DNA from: Paenibacillus daejeonensis DSM 15491 | Lineage (GTDB): Bacteria; Bacillota; Bacilli; Paenibacillales; Paenibacillaceae | Direction of reading: 5' to 3' | Assembly: GCF_000378385.1 (NCBI RefSeq) | Contig: NZ_KB899659.1 | Coordinates: 523,418 to 587,417, forward strand | DNA: 64,000 bases | In this document: positions 10,126 to 18,271 of the stretch, in pieces | Numbering within the stretch: position 1 is the first letter of the stretch | Layout: each line of letters starts with the position of its first letter | Position numbers and translations under genes: made by a program | The notes under the pieces: generated by a model | Databases searched by the model: none | What the model saw: only the letters and a program-made list of their open reading frames with translations | What the model was told of the DNA's origin: nothing

Positions 10126-10170
10126 CTATGTATCGAATAACTATGCATCGTAAATCTATGTATTATAGTA
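10126..10170 (-). promoter_or_regulatory. Three tandem 15-bp repeats upstream of padR (candidate operator)
   Basis: On the plus strand three adjacent 15-bp units begin CTATGTAT, CTATGCAT and CTATGTAT, at 10126, 10141 and 10156. A minus-strand TATAAT -10 lies within the outermost unit (10162-10167). The phased arrangement next to a PadR gene suggests its autoregulatory binding region. The palindromic ATGT-N-ACAT form typical of PadR sites is only partly visible. Confidence 0.5.
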
Positions 10171-10257
10171 ACAGACTTCCCTCCCATGATCAAGGTTTGT
10201 GTGAGAGGTTTCCCGCACTGTTCCTAGAGAAAATCCCGTCCGCAGCACGCCCTTGGC

Positions 10258-10442
10258 CTAACGGCCACCACAGCACCTATTTTAACGAAAAATAAAGCAT
10301 TCCCTAGCTAACGGCCACCAGCGCAGCTATTTGGACAAAAAGAGGCTCCAAGCAGAGGAAAAAGCTTGAATAAGTGCACTCCTGGCCGTTAGAATCACAA
10401 ACCTTCGGTTTAGCCTACAATAGGTCCACTGGTGGCCGTTAC
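10258..10442. repeat. Four copies of a TAACGGCCACCAG...CTATT intergenic repeat, two direct and two inverted
   Basis: Within this 530-bp gene-free stretch, copies start CTAACGGCCACCACAGCACC (10258 on, plus), CTAACGGCCACCAGCGCAGC (10308 on, plus), CTAACGGCCAGGAGTGCACT (minus, from 10392) and GTAACGGCCACCAGTGGACC (minus, from 10442). All continue into an A/T-rich tail such as CTATTT. The consensus is about 24-30 bp. No transposase or terminal duplication is seen, and the remaining DNA to 10567 holds no credible gene. Confidence 0.7.
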
Positions 10443-10567
10443 AGCCGGCGAGCTGTTCAACGGATAAGGGATGCAGAAGCTTCACCCAAGGTGAAACATT
10501 ATCAATTCAAAAAGCCACCCGGCGGCGGGCGGCAACTGGCGCATGGAAGGCGCAACAACATCATTTT

Positions 10568-10607
10568 TTAGAGGTTGTTCCAAAACCTTCTTGAACATGC
10601 ACTTTAA
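10568..10607. repeat. Degenerate GGTTGTTC...GAACA inverted motif
   Basis: AGAGGTTGTTCCAAAACC followed closely by CTTGAACA forms an imperfect inverted repeat. It resembles the better preserved motif at 17835-17874 and the right end of the element at 18272-18456. It lies 12 nt from the end of yraN and has no T run. Confidence 0.35.
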
Positions 10608-10619
10608 GATACTGATTGT

Positions 10620-11003
10620 TCAAAATGCTTCCTCGTAATGACGGAGCTCGAGCACCTTGCCTTCACGATCCAGCAGAACCGTGATGACGTCGAAGCGGAC
10701 CCGGCGTTCCTGCAGTCGCCTGCCGTACAAATATACCTGAGCGGTGCTGCGCAGCTGACGCTGTTTGCGGAAATCTACGGATTCGGCAGCCGTACCGAAG
10801 CGTCCACCCTCTCGGCGTGTTCGAACCTCTATGATAACAAGCGGTGCATCGTCCTGAGGAGGCTCCGCTACAATATCCAGTTCTCCCGACTTGCATCGCC
10901 AGTTCAACTCGCGCAGCTGCCAACCGAGGCCTTCCACATGCGCACGGGCTGCCGATTCGCCAAGCTTGCCGACCGCCAGGCGTGACATGGGCTTAGAAGT
11001 CAT
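10620..11003 (-). CDS. YraN family (UPF0102) nuclease-like protein
   Basis: A 127-residue protein of the YraN/UPF0102 family, which has a Holliday-resolvase-like restriction-endonuclease fold and no firmly established role. Visible family marks are GKLGESAARAHVEGLGW, GELDIVA (residues 40-46) and IIEVRTRR (57-64), which give the acidic residues of the predicted active site, with Arg in place of the usual Lys. The ATG overlaps the end of ylqH by 11 bp, so it belongs to the rnhB-ylqG-ylqH-yraN unit. A second ATG five codons in is possible. Confidence 0.9.
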   Translation of the reverse strand: MTSKPMSRLAVGKLGESAARAHVEGLGWQLRELNWRCKSGELDIVAEPPQDDAPLVIIEVRTRREGGRFGTAAESVDFRKQRQLRSTAQVYLYGRRLQERRVRFDVITVLLDREGKVLELRHYEEAF

Positions 11004-11295
11004 CCCAATCCCCCGCTTTCTGGTCTGAACGGTAAATAAAGCTGAGCACCTCGGCCACTAGCGTATACAGCTCAGGCGGGATCTCCTGTTCGATATCCAG
11101 CTGTGACAACACCTCAACTAGTGAAGCATCCTCTTGGATCGGCACGCCGTGCTCACTGGCTTTGGCGACGATTTTGTCTGCCAGTAACCCTCTGCCCTTA
11201 GCGACCAATACCGGACTCGCCTGCTGCTCGGGATCATACTTGAGTGCGACAGCCTGCTTCGGCTCCTGTACCCCTTTATCTCTCTGTTGCTTCAT
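10993..11295 (-). CDS. ylqH: FlhB C-terminal-domain homologue, YlqH type
   Basis: A 100-residue stand-alone relative of the cytoplasmic C-terminal domain of the type III export switch FlhB. It carries QAVALKYDPEQQASPVLVAKGRGLLADKI and the helix LYTLVAEVLSFIYR. The autocleavage motif NPTH of full-length FlhB is absent, because the protein begins just after that point. The start overlaps the ylqG stop by 4 bp (ATGA). The same ylqG-ylqH pair occurs beside rnhB in Bacillus. The role is unknown, and an accessory to flagellar export is only inferred. Confidence 0.85.
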   Translation of the reverse strand: MKQQRDKGVQEPKQAVALKYDPEQQASPVLVAKGRGLLADKIVAKASEHGVPIQEDASLVEVLSQLDIEQEIPPELYTLVAEVLSFIYRSDQKAGDWDDF

Positions 11296-13223
11296 GCGCG
11301 AAAATCCACCCCCCGGTATGGCTTGGCCGCAAACGACGAACCGCCGGGCAGTTGTTCACTGCCTGCCAGCGTCCCCTTCTTGGTCTGCGCGGCATCTCGG
11401 GCAGCCGGATCGGGAAGCGGCGTGCTGCGCAGGGTCAATAATTGATAACCGCTGCGTCCCAGCGCTTCCGAGACCTCGCCGCGCGAGGCTTCCAGCATAG
11501 GGGCAATGGCCGGATGATCATTCCAGATCGTCAGACTGACGATCTTGTCGACCACGTGCACATCCACCAGCGTGTCGCCGAGCCGCTTCATTTGCAAGTC
11601 GAACAGGAGCCGGCAGTTGCTGGCATCGATTTCGCCCTTGCGGCCCCGCCGGGTCTGGATGTGGACGGATGCCGTCTGGCTGCCGTCCTGTCCATGCAGC
11701 GGGACGAAGATCGACAGGTGCGACATGACCGCGCCGCCCCGCTCTGCCGATAGCAGCAGCTGCTGTCCCGTAATCTGCTGCAACAGCTGCTGCGCCGCCT
11801 CGCGCAAGGCTGGCGGCGCATCCTCCCGGGCCGCGAGCTGCAGCAGCGCGCCCTTGAGCGACTCCTGCGTCGCAGCCGGCCGTCCGGCCTCGGCTGCGGG
11901 GCTATCGGCGCCCACCGGGCCGCCCAGCGGCAGGCCCGGCGCGCGCTCCGCCAGCACCGCCGCGCGTTCGGCGAGCGGCTGCGGCGGCGCCTCAGCGGGA
12001 CGGGCGGCGGCTGCCTGCCCGTCCGCGCCCGGGGTTGCCGGGGGCGGTGCTCCCCCGGCAGAGCCTGCGGCCCCGGGGGCAGCGCCCGGGGCCGGACGCA
12101 TCAACAGCTGGCGCTCGTGATCCACGCCGAGCCAGCGCAGCATGTCCCCGACCCAGCCACTGGCGCCGGTCGGGGCGGGGCCTGGCGCCGCACCCGCAGG
12201 GCCGGCGCCGCCAGCTTGCGGGGCAGCAGCAGGCGCAGCTGCCCCTTGCGAGGTCCCGCCAGGGGAACTCGCTTGCGCGCTCGCGCCTGGCGGCGTAGCG
12301 GATGCGGGCGGCATGGCCGCCGCCGAACTGCCGCCCGGCGCGCCAGTGCCCTGACCACCAACAGCGCTCGGTGCTGTCTGAGCCGCCTGCCCCTGGGTAG
12401 CCGCGGCCCCAGTGCCTGCCCCTTGCGGAGCAGTAGCACTTGCCTGCAATGGCACACCGTTTGAGCCAGGAGCGCCGGTACCTGCACCTGCCGCTGCGTT
12501 TCCGCCAGCAGATGCCGATGCCGCACCCCCCGGCTCTGCTGTCATGCGCAACAGGGCGGTGCCCTCCTGCAGCAGCGCTAATACGCGGCCCGCTGCCTGC
12601 TGTGCTCCTGTAGCGGATGCCTCACTTGCTCCGTTACCCAGGAAAGCACGCAGCTGGCTTTGCATGCCCTCCAGCAGCTCGTGAGCCGGCCGGCCGAACA
12701 TGGCTTGCTGCAAGGCCGCCACGGTGGACGCCGTTACGGGTAACCCCCGCTTGAACGCAAGAGCCGCTGCCTGCATCCACTGCTCCGGGTTCGCCCCCTT
12801 GGGCATCCCTGCCGCCGCCTGTGTGAAGGTAGCCGAGAGCTCCCGATTCAGCGGAAACCCCTCGCGTTTCATGTCCAGCATGAGCTGCTGCGCCCATGGC
12901 TTGTCCGGCAACCCAAGCCCACGCACCAGATCGCGCAATGCCGCCTCCGGCATCGCAGCACTGGCGGGGTCAACAGGTCGCAGCACCACCATCCCGCCGC
13001 TGGCTTCCGGCTGAACCTGCAGCATGGTAGCCTGGCCTGGTTGCAATGGCAGCTCCAGCTTGGCACGTACCTGGTTGCCGTTGATCTGGACCATGGCTTC
13101 GTCGCCCTCCAGCAGACTGACGACGACGCCCCGTACCACTTGACCCGGCTTCAACTCCAGCGTACGGCTATCCCCGCCCTGCAGCTCGCCCAGCAAGCCC
13201 CGCATCATCTGACTGATATTCAC
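11292..13223 (-). CDS. ylqG: YlqG-like protein with low-complexity Ala/Gly/Pro centre and FliK-like C-terminus
   Basis: A 643-residue protein in the position of B. subtilis ylqG. Residues 1-90 form a small beta-rich domain (LKPGQVVRGVVVSLLEGDEAMVQING). Residues 100-230 are helical. Residues 232-354 and 377-450 are almost pure Ala, Gly, Pro, Ser, Thr and Gln. Residues 455-600 are folded again (LFDLQMKRLGDTLVDVHVVDKIVSLTIW) and resemble the C-terminal domain of the hook-length protein FliK; that resemblance is by eye. The start is GTG with AGGA upstream. It overlaps ylqH by 4 bp. The GC-rich centre reflects repeat expansion rather than clear foreign origin. Confidence 0.65.
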   Translation of the reverse strand: MNISQMMRGLLGELQGGDSRTLELKPGQVVRGVVVSLLEGDEAMVQINGNQVRAKLELPLQPGQATMLQVQPEASGGMVVLRPVDPASAAMPEAALRDLVRGLGLPDKPWAQQLMLDMKREGFPLNRELSATFTQAAAGMPKGANPEQWMQAAALAFKRGLPVTASTVAALQQAMFGRPAHELLEGMQSQLRAFLGNGASEASATGAQQAAGRVLALLQEGTALLRMTAEPGGAASASAGGNAAAGAGTGAPGSNGVPLQASATAPQGAGTGAAATQGQAAQTAPSAVGGQGTGAPGGSSAAAMPPASATPPGASAQASSPGGTSQGAAAPAAAPQAGGAGPAGAAPGPAPTGASGWVGDMLRWLGVDHERQLLMRPAPGAAPGAAGSAGGAPPPATPGADGQAAAARPAEAPPQPLAERAAVLAERAPGLPLGGPVGADSPAAEAGRPAATQESLKGALLQLAAREDAPPALREAAQQLLQQITGQQLLLSAERGGAVMSHLSIFVPLHGQDGSQTASVHIQTRRGRKGEIDASNCRLLFDLQMKRLGDTLVDVHVVDKIVSLTIWNDHPAIAPMLEASRGEVSEALGRSGYQLLTLRSTPLPDPAARDAAQTKKGTLAGSEQLPGGSSFAAKPYRGVDFRA

Positions 13224-13348
13224 ATCCTGTTCCTCGCTTTCCTCATCCTGCCGCCCCGATAGGTGCGTGCAGCACCCTGTTGCCCAGTCGTCTCTGTAGT
13301 GGTCTTATAGCCTATATATCGACAAACTGCCTCGAATCTGTTAATGCC

Positions 13349-13383
13349 GAACAGGCCAAACCGCAATGGGGTTTGGCCTGTTC
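13349..13383 (-). terminator. 14-bp hairpin between rnhB and ylqG
   Basis: GAACAGGCCAAACC and GGTTTGGCCTGTTC pair perfectly around a 7-nt loop. No T run follows on the minus strand, so it may be a processing site or weak terminator separating the rbgA-rnhB part from ylqGH-yraN. Confidence 0.6.
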
Positions 13384-13408
13384 TTGTATAGGAATATGAA
13401 GGCTAAGG

Positions 13409-14029
13409 CTAGAATAGCTCTTGCTGCTCAGTTAGCAGCTTGGTCAAAAACGAACGCCGATGCAGCGGGCTCGGTCCAAACGTCAGGATCTGCTCCCGAT
13501 GAAATTTGGTAGCATACCCTTTATGTATGGCAATTCCGTATTCCGGGTAGAGCTGGTTCCATTCGCCCTTGCAGAGTCGGTCCCTTGTCACCTTGGCAAT
13601 GATCGAAGCTGCAGCGATGGATTGGCTGACCGCATCCCCATGAATGATGGCCATCTGAGGCTGCGGGCAATCCACTTTCTCAGCATCAATCAGCAGATAG
13701 TCCGGGACGACACCGGCAGTCTCCAATCCGTGTACGGCCTGCTTCATCGCCAGCCGAGCCGCCTGCTTGATATTGATCCGGTCAATCGTTGCGCTGTCCA
13801 CATGCGCCACCGACCAGGCAACAGCCTGGTCAATGATCACATCGTACAAGTGCTCGCGCTTCTTCTCGGACAATTTCTTGGAGTCGTCAACGCCTTCCAG
13901 TACCAGCCCTTCCGGGAGCACGACTGCCGCGGCAACCACGTCGCCGAACAGGCAGCCCCGGCCAACCTCGTCGACACCCGCGATTCGCTCATGTCCTTCA
14001 CGCCAGAGCCGTGTTTCGTACTCAAGCAT
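13409..14029 (-). CDS. rnhB: Ribonuclease HII
   Basis: Removes RNA from RNA-DNA hybrids and misincorporated ribonucleotides. The 206-residue protein shows the catalytic set of RNase [23 protein letters not shown] near residue 18, [18 protein letters not shown] and [12 protein letters not shown]. The ATG at 14029 overlaps the rbgA stop by 8 bp and has AGGAG 10 nt upstream. The longer frame starting at 14119 would run inside rbgA and is rejected. Confidence 0.95.
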   Translation of the reverse strand: MLEYETRLWREGHERIAGVDEVGRGCLFGDVVAAAVVLPEGLVLEGVDDSKKLSEKKREHLYDVIIDQAVAWSVAHVDSATIDRINIKQAARLAMKQAVHGLETAGVVPDYLLIDAEKVDCPQPQMAIIHGDAVSQSIAAASIIAKVTRDRLCKGEWNQLYPEYGIAIHKGYATKFHREQILTFGPSPLHRRSFLTKLLTEQQELF

Positions 14030-14894
14030 AGAATTCAGGCTCCTCCAGCGTAATCCGTCCCAGCTTGCCAGCTCGCAGCTCGCGGAGAATGATGCCGGAA
14101 GCTTTTTCGAGATCGACACGCCCCCCGCCCATGAGACAGCCGCGCTTGCGTCCGATATCTTCCATTACACGCACGATTTCCTGGTTGTTCTCGGGATCGG
14201 AAGGCGGCTCATCAATGCCGAAACGCTCTTCCAACGCATCCCAATACCGAACCACCAGCTCACGCACGGCAAAATATGCGACATCCTCAACATTTAACAC
14301 CTGCTCACGGATCGCGCCGGTCATCGCCAGACGATAGCCGACCAGCTCATCCTCGAACTTGGGCCAGAGGATACCTGGCGTGTCGAGCAATTCCATCTCT
14401 TTGCCAACTTTGATCCATTGCTGACCTTTGGTGACGCCAGGGCGATCACCGGTTTCAGCAATGTTACGGCCAGCCAGCCGGTTGATGAGCGTCGATTTGC
14501 CGACATTCGGGATGCCGACAATAAGCGCCCGCAGCGCACGCGGATTCATACCTTTGCTGCGCATGCGGTCAATCTTCTCCTGCAGAATTTCTTGCACTCT
14601 GCCAGGGATATCCCCAACTCTCGTGCCCGTCGATGAATCGACGGCAATACATGCGTGTCCTCGTTCGCCAAAAAAAGAAATCCACTGGTCGGTTGCCCGT
14701 GGATCTGCCAAATCGGCTTTATTGAGCACAATGAGACGAGGCTTGTCCAAGAGGATCTCATCGATCATCGGATTTCGGCTCGACATCGGAATTCGGGCGT
14801 CCAGCAGCTCGATAACAATATCGATCAGCTTGAGCTTCTCCTGAATTTGACGCCGGGCCCTGGTCATATGCCCCGGGAACCATTGGATGGTCAT
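14022..14894 (-). CDS. rbgA: Ribosome biogenesis GTPase A
   Basis: Circularly permuted GTPase needed for late 50S assembly. In 290 residues the G motifs occur in permuted order: NKAD (G4), then [14 protein letters not shown] (G1), then DTPG (G3). The start [17 protein letters not shown] is diagnostic. A C-terminal ANTAR-like helical region follows. It lies 7 nt after lepB and overlaps rnhB. In B. subtilis rbgA directly follows rplS; here lepB is between them. Confidence 0.97.
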   Translation of the reverse strand: MTIQWFPGHMTRARRQIQEKLKLIDIVIELLDARIPMSSRNPMIDEILLDKPRLIVLNKADLADPRATDQWISFFGERGHACIAVDSSTGTRVGDIPGRVQEILQEKIDRMRSKGMNPRALRALIVGIPNVGKSTLINRLAGRNIAETGDRPGVTKGQQWIKVGKEMELLDTPGILWPKFEDELVGYRLAMTGAIREQVLNVEDVAYFAVRELVVRYWDALEERFGIDEPPSDPENNQEIVRVMEDIGRKRGCLMGGGRVDLEKASGIILRELRAGKLGRITLEEPEFYA

Positions 14895-14901
14895 TAGCTA
14901 G

Positions 14902-15585
14902 TCACCTCATTGTTCCATTATCTACGATCTTGATCTGATTCCATGGCCAGAAGATAACATCCGCTCGGCCAACGATTTCATCCATCGAGACGAAGCCGAT
15001 GGAGCGGCTGTCACGACTGTTGCCACGGTTGTCGCCAAAGGCCAGAATCATATTCTCCGGCACGGTATCACTGGTGACACGGCTGTTCGGAAAGTTGTCT
15101 TCGGTGTTGTACAGCCGGCCCTCGCTCTGAGCCTGAGCAATCGCTTCTGTCAAATACGGCTCCTCAACCAGCTCATCATTGATGTACAGGCTGTCGCCTT
15201 CCAGCCGAACCTTATCCCCTGGCACACCAATCACGCGCTTGATAAAATCGCGGTTTTCTTCAGGAACATGGAACACAACAACCTCGCCACGATGAGGGGT
15301 ACGAATATCGTACAAAATCTTATTGACGATCACCCGTTCACCCGATTCAAAACTGGGCTGCATGGAGGATCCGTCTACGATAAACGGAGAAAACAGGAAG
15401 GTGCGAATGACGAATACCAGAATCCCGGCGATCGCCAGGGCTTTAATCCACTCCACAATTTCCTTTTTGGCTTTGGGCGGCTTCGTCTGGTTTGGTGCTG
15501 TTACCTCTCCTGCTGTCTGCTCCGTCTCCCTGCCTGTAGGCGCTGGTTCTTGCCGGTTCAGCTCTTCGTCTTTGTTATGATTCAT
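14902..15585 (-). CDS. lepB: Type I signal peptidase
   Basis: Membrane serine peptidase that removes signal peptides from exported proteins. Of 227 residues the first 44 are polar and cytoplasmic, rich in Glu, Pro and Lys, followed by one membrane segment (ALAIAGILVFVIRTFLF, about 49-65). The catalytic serine is in VDGSSMQPSFESGERV, the general-base lysine in DFIKRVIGVPGD, and the box GDNRGNSRDSRSIG is intact. The single anchor and length match Gram-positive SipS-like enzymes. A terminator separates it from rplS. Confidence 0.95.
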   Translation of the reverse strand: MNHNKDEELNRQEPAPTGRETEQTAGEVTAPNQTKPPKAKKEIVEWIKALAIAGILVFVIRTFLFSPFIVDGSSMQPSFESGERVIVNKILYDIRTPHRGEVVVFHVPEENRDFIKRVIGVPGDKVRLEGDSLYINDELVEEPYLTEAIAQAQSEGRLYNTEDNFPNSRVTSDTVPENMILAFGDNRGNSRDSRSIGFVSMDEIVGRADVIFWPWNQIKIVDNGTMR

Positions 15586-15632
15586 AGCTACGCCTACCTT
15601 TACTCAACATATGTAATTTAGGTTTACCTATA

Positions 15633-15673
15633 GAAAAAAAACGAAAAGGGACTTGTTTGCGCAAGCCCCCTTG
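15633..15673 (-). terminator. Rho-independent terminator after rplS
   Basis: On the minus strand AAGGGGGCTTG pairs with CAAGTCCCTT around CGCAAA, followed by a T8 run. It lies between rplS and lepB, so lepB probably depends on readthrough or its own promoter. Confidence 0.85.
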
Positions 15674-15680
15674 TCGTTCA

Positions 15681-16022
<342 letters not shown>

Positions 16023-16130
16023 AAGTCGAATTCCCTCCTTCCATCATAGACGTTCTTGTAAGCTCGCCAGCTCCTTGGGAACCTGGGTCATGACCGACAG
16101 AGGACCGTCCGACTATTACAGACAACATTT
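16023..16130 (-). ncRNA. Candidate L19 ribosomal-protein leader
   Basis: The roughly 110-nt leader between the rplS promoter and its ATG contains pairing blocks such as GGACGGTCC and GGTCATGACC. L19 leaders that bind their own protein are described in Bacilli. No alignment to the family model was possible here, so the call rests on position and hairpin content. Confidence 0.4.
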
Positions 16131-16133
16131 GAA

Positions 16134-16162
16134 ATTTTACCATATCCGCATCCAAAACACAA
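16134..16162 (-). promoter_or_regulatory. Sigma-A-like promoter of rplS
   Basis: Minus-strand TTGTGT and TAAAAT are separated by 17 nt, in the gap downstream of trmD. An inverted repeat CCTGACG/CGTCAGG (16185-16208) lies just upstream, without a T run. Confidence 0.55.
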
Positions 16163-16214
16163 CTAGCAATCTCAAGTTCGCTTTCCTGACGATTCAGACA
16201 GCGTCAGGCTCCTG

Positions 16215-16958
16215 CTAGGCGCGCTCCTCTGCCTGACGGATCGCAGCCAACAGCTCACGCTCCTTGGGTGTCAGCTCGATCTGCTCCAGCAGCTCGGGCC
16301 GCCTGGCCAGCGTCCGCAACAGCGATTGCTCGCGACGCCAGCTGTCGATACGAGCGTGATGTCCGGACATCAACACCTCCGGGACATCCCACCCGCGAAA
16401 ACTCACCGGACGGGTATAGTGGGGGTACTCCAGCAGTCCCGTGCTGAATGAATCTGTCACTGCCGAAGATTCATTGCCCAGCACGCCGGGCAGCAGACGG
16501 ACGACGCTGTCGATGACAACCATAGCAGGCAACTCCCCGCCAGTCAGGACATAATCGCCGATCGACAGCTCATCCGTCACCAGATGCTCCCGAATCCGCT
16601 CGTCATACCCCTCATAATGGCCACAAATAAAGATCAGATGCTTTTCCTTGGCAAGCTCCTCCGCTTTTGATTGCCTGAAGGGCTCCCCCTGCGGACACAT
16701 CAGAATAACACGCGGCTTGGCTTCTTCATGAGGCGGAATAGCTTCTACAGCAGAGAAGATCGGTTCAGCCTTGAGCACCATACCGCCACCGCCACCATAA
16801 GGATAGTCATCAACCGTATTGTGCTTATTATTAGCGTAATCACGGAAATTGACCGCATTCAGCTGGACAATCCCCTTCTCCCGGGCTTTACCGAGAATAC
16901 TGGCGCCAAAAACCCCCTCCAGCATTTCCGGGAACAGTGTCAACACATCGACCCGCAT
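16215..16958 (-). CDS. trmD: tRNA (guanine-N1-37)-methyltransferase
   Basis: SPOUT-class enzyme making m1G37, which prevents frameshifting. The 247 residues begin [13 protein letters not shown] and include [17 protein letters not shown], the knot region [12 protein letters not shown] and [16 protein letters not shown], and the C-terminal YTRPVSFRG. The ATG is 2 nt after the rimM stop, so the two are coupled in the rpsP-rimM-trmD-rplS order. Confidence 0.98.
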   Translation of the reverse strand: MRVDVLTLFPEMLEGVFGASILGKAREKGIVQLNAVNFRDYANNKHNTVDDYPYGGGGGMVLKAEPIFSAVEAIPPHEEAKPRVILMCPQGEPFRQSKAEELAKEKHLIFICGHYEGYDERIREHLVTDELSIGDYVLTGGELPAMVVIDSVVRLLPGVLGNESSAVTDSFSTGLLEYPHYTRPVSFRGWDVPEVLMSGHHARIDSWRREQSLLRTLARRPELLEQIELTPKERELLAAIRQAEERA

Positions 16959-16960
16959 GA

Positions 16961-17479
16961 CTAGATCAACCCTTCCAGCAGTCTGACCGTCACCAGCTTG
17001 TCCGAGACATCGACATTAATCAGCACTTCATCAATGACCGGCAGCAGCAGTTGCTTGCCTTTGGGACGTTCGACGACCCAGACATCGTTGGCGCCCGGGC
17101 TCAAAATTTCAGTAATTTCGCCCAGTTCCTCTCCGTCCTCGGTCACGACACGGCAGCCGACGATCTCATGGTAGTAGTATTCATCTTCTTCCAAATCGAC
17201 AACATCCGTCTTGGCTACCTTGACCAACCAGCCTTTGTACTGCTCTACCTCATTAATATGCTCGATGCCCTTCCACTTGACGATGAACATCCCTTTGTGC
17301 TCACGCGCACTCTGCACCGTAAGCTGCACGTTTCGGGAGTTGTCGGGTGCATGAACAGCAAGCTTGCTGCCCGGGGCAAAACGGACATCCGGAAAATCGG
17401 TCTGGGAGAGAATTTTCACTTCTCCACGTAATCCGTGCGTGTTCACGAGCTTGCCGACATTCAGCCATTCGATTGTCAT
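16961..17479 (-). CDS. rimM: 16S rRNA processing protein RimM
   Basis: Assists maturation of the 30S head. The 172-residue protein begins [21 protein letters not shown], has the beta-barrel N-terminal domain and the PRC-barrel part ([31 protein letters not shown]). The ATG at 17479 has GGGAGGG 6 nt upstream; a longer frame from 17521 lacks this support. It lies between khpA and trmD. The ylqD gene found here in B. subtilis is missing. Confidence 0.95.
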   Translation of the reverse strand: MTIEWLNVGKLVNTHGLRGEVKILSQTDFPDVRFAPGSKLAVHAPDNSRNVQLTVQSAREHKGMFIVKWKGIEHINEVEQYKGWLVKVAKTDVVDLEEDEYYYHEIVGCRVVTEDGEELGEITEILSPGANDVWVVERPKGKQLLLPVIDEVLINVDVSDKLVTVRLLEGLI

Positions 17480-17536
17480 CCCGGTCCCTCCCTTTTTATG
17501 TACTTGCACATCTAAGCCCAAATATCCTTACAATTT

Positions 17537-17564
17537 GGAAAAAGGCTAGGAATGTCTCCTAACC
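17537..17564 (-). terminator. Short terminator between khpA and rimM
   Basis: On the minus strand GGTTAGGA and TCCTAGCC pair over 8 bp (one G-U) with a 5-nt loop, followed by TTTTT. It may attenuate rather than fully stop transcription into rimM. Confidence 0.55.
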
Positions 17565-17583
17565 CCCTTGCAACTATGTGATG

Positions 17584-17814
17584 TTACGAAACGATGTCAA
17601 CAACGACGCGCTTGGATGACTTCACGGCCGCTGAGGCGACCACCGTTCGCAGCGCTTTGGCAATCCGGCCCTGCTTGCCGATGACTTTCCCTACATCCTC
17701 AGGATGCACGGAAAGTGCATACACGAAGCCGCGATCATCTTCCTTGACCTCGATTCGCACATCATCCGGATGATCCACCAAAGCCCTAGCAATGACAAGA
17801 ATCAATTCTTCCAT
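17584..17814 (-). CDS. khpA: KH-domain RNA-binding protein KhpA
   Basis: A 76-residue single KH domain protein (YlqC). The signature is VGKVIGKQGRIAKALRTVV, with GKQG as the GxxG loop. In Firmicutes KhpA partners with KhpB (Jag), affecting cell elongation and RNA stability. It follows rpsP as usual. Confidence 0.93.
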   Translation of the reverse strand: MEELILVIARALVDHPDDVRIEVKEDDRGFVYALSVHPEDVGKVIGKQGRIAKALRTVVASAAVKSSKRVVVDIVS

Positions 17815-17839
17815 GTCTAGGCCCCCACAGGTAAGAGGT

Positions 17840-17874
17840 TGTTCAAAAGGTGCTAATTACGCCCCTTTTGAACA
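17840..17874. repeat. 11-bp hairpin TGTTCAAAAGG between rpsP and khpA
   Basis: TGTTCAAAAGG and CCTTTTGAACA pair perfectly around 13 nt, preceded by AGAGGT. The same GGTTGTTYAAAAG end occurs at the right edge of the element at 18272-18456, so this may be an internally deleted copy. No T run is present. Confidence 0.55.
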
Positions 17875-17887
17875 CGCTCATTAAGGA

Positions 17888-18160
17888 TTATTTCTGTTGC
17901 TTGAGCTCATGAAGCTTGGTCATAACACCAGCTTTGCTCAGGAGGTTGCGTACAGTATCAGAAGCTTGCGCTCCAGTTTGCAACCATTTCAACGCTTTCT
18001 CTTCATCGATGTTCACTTGAGCCGGCTCTGCTACCGGATTGTAAGTACCGATTTCCTCGATAAAACGACCGTCACGCGGCGAACGGGAATCGGATACGAC
18101 GACACGGTAAAACGGCGATTTATGTGCACCAATACGTTTCAGACGAATACGAACTGCCAT
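17888..18160 (-). CDS. rpsP: 30S ribosomal protein S16
   Basis: A 90-residue S16 with [26 protein letters not shown] reduced to its marks [22 protein letters not shown] and [24 protein letters not shown] lies just upstream of the ATG. It opens the rpsP-khpA-rimM-trmD-rplS string. Confidence 0.98.
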   Translation of the reverse strand: MAVRIRLKRIGAHKSPFYRVVVSDSRSPRDGRFIEEIGTYNPVAEPAQVNIDEEKALKWLQTGAQASDTVRNLLSKAGVMTKLHELKQQK

Positions 18161-18271
18161 GGGAATTTCACCTCCTTCAAAGAATTACCCACAAAGACAT
18201 TCCCCACAAAGTGAAGCGAATGCTTCGAAGCATAATCAGATACTTTGCGGGGGCCCCGTTTTAAGGACCTT

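Noticed and set aside
10258-10442. CRISPR array near 10.3 kb
   Set aside because: The repeats have irregular spacing and mixed orientation, and there are no cas genes.
10374-10571. A 65-codon frame across the repeat region
   Set aside because: It lies across the TAACGGCCACC repeats, lacks a ribosome binding site and has no recognisable composition. It was treated as noncoding.
11292-13223. ylqG region as horizontally acquired GC-rich DNA
   Set aside because: The gene is at its conserved place and the GC rise is confined to the Ala/Gly/Pro centre, so codon composition explains it.
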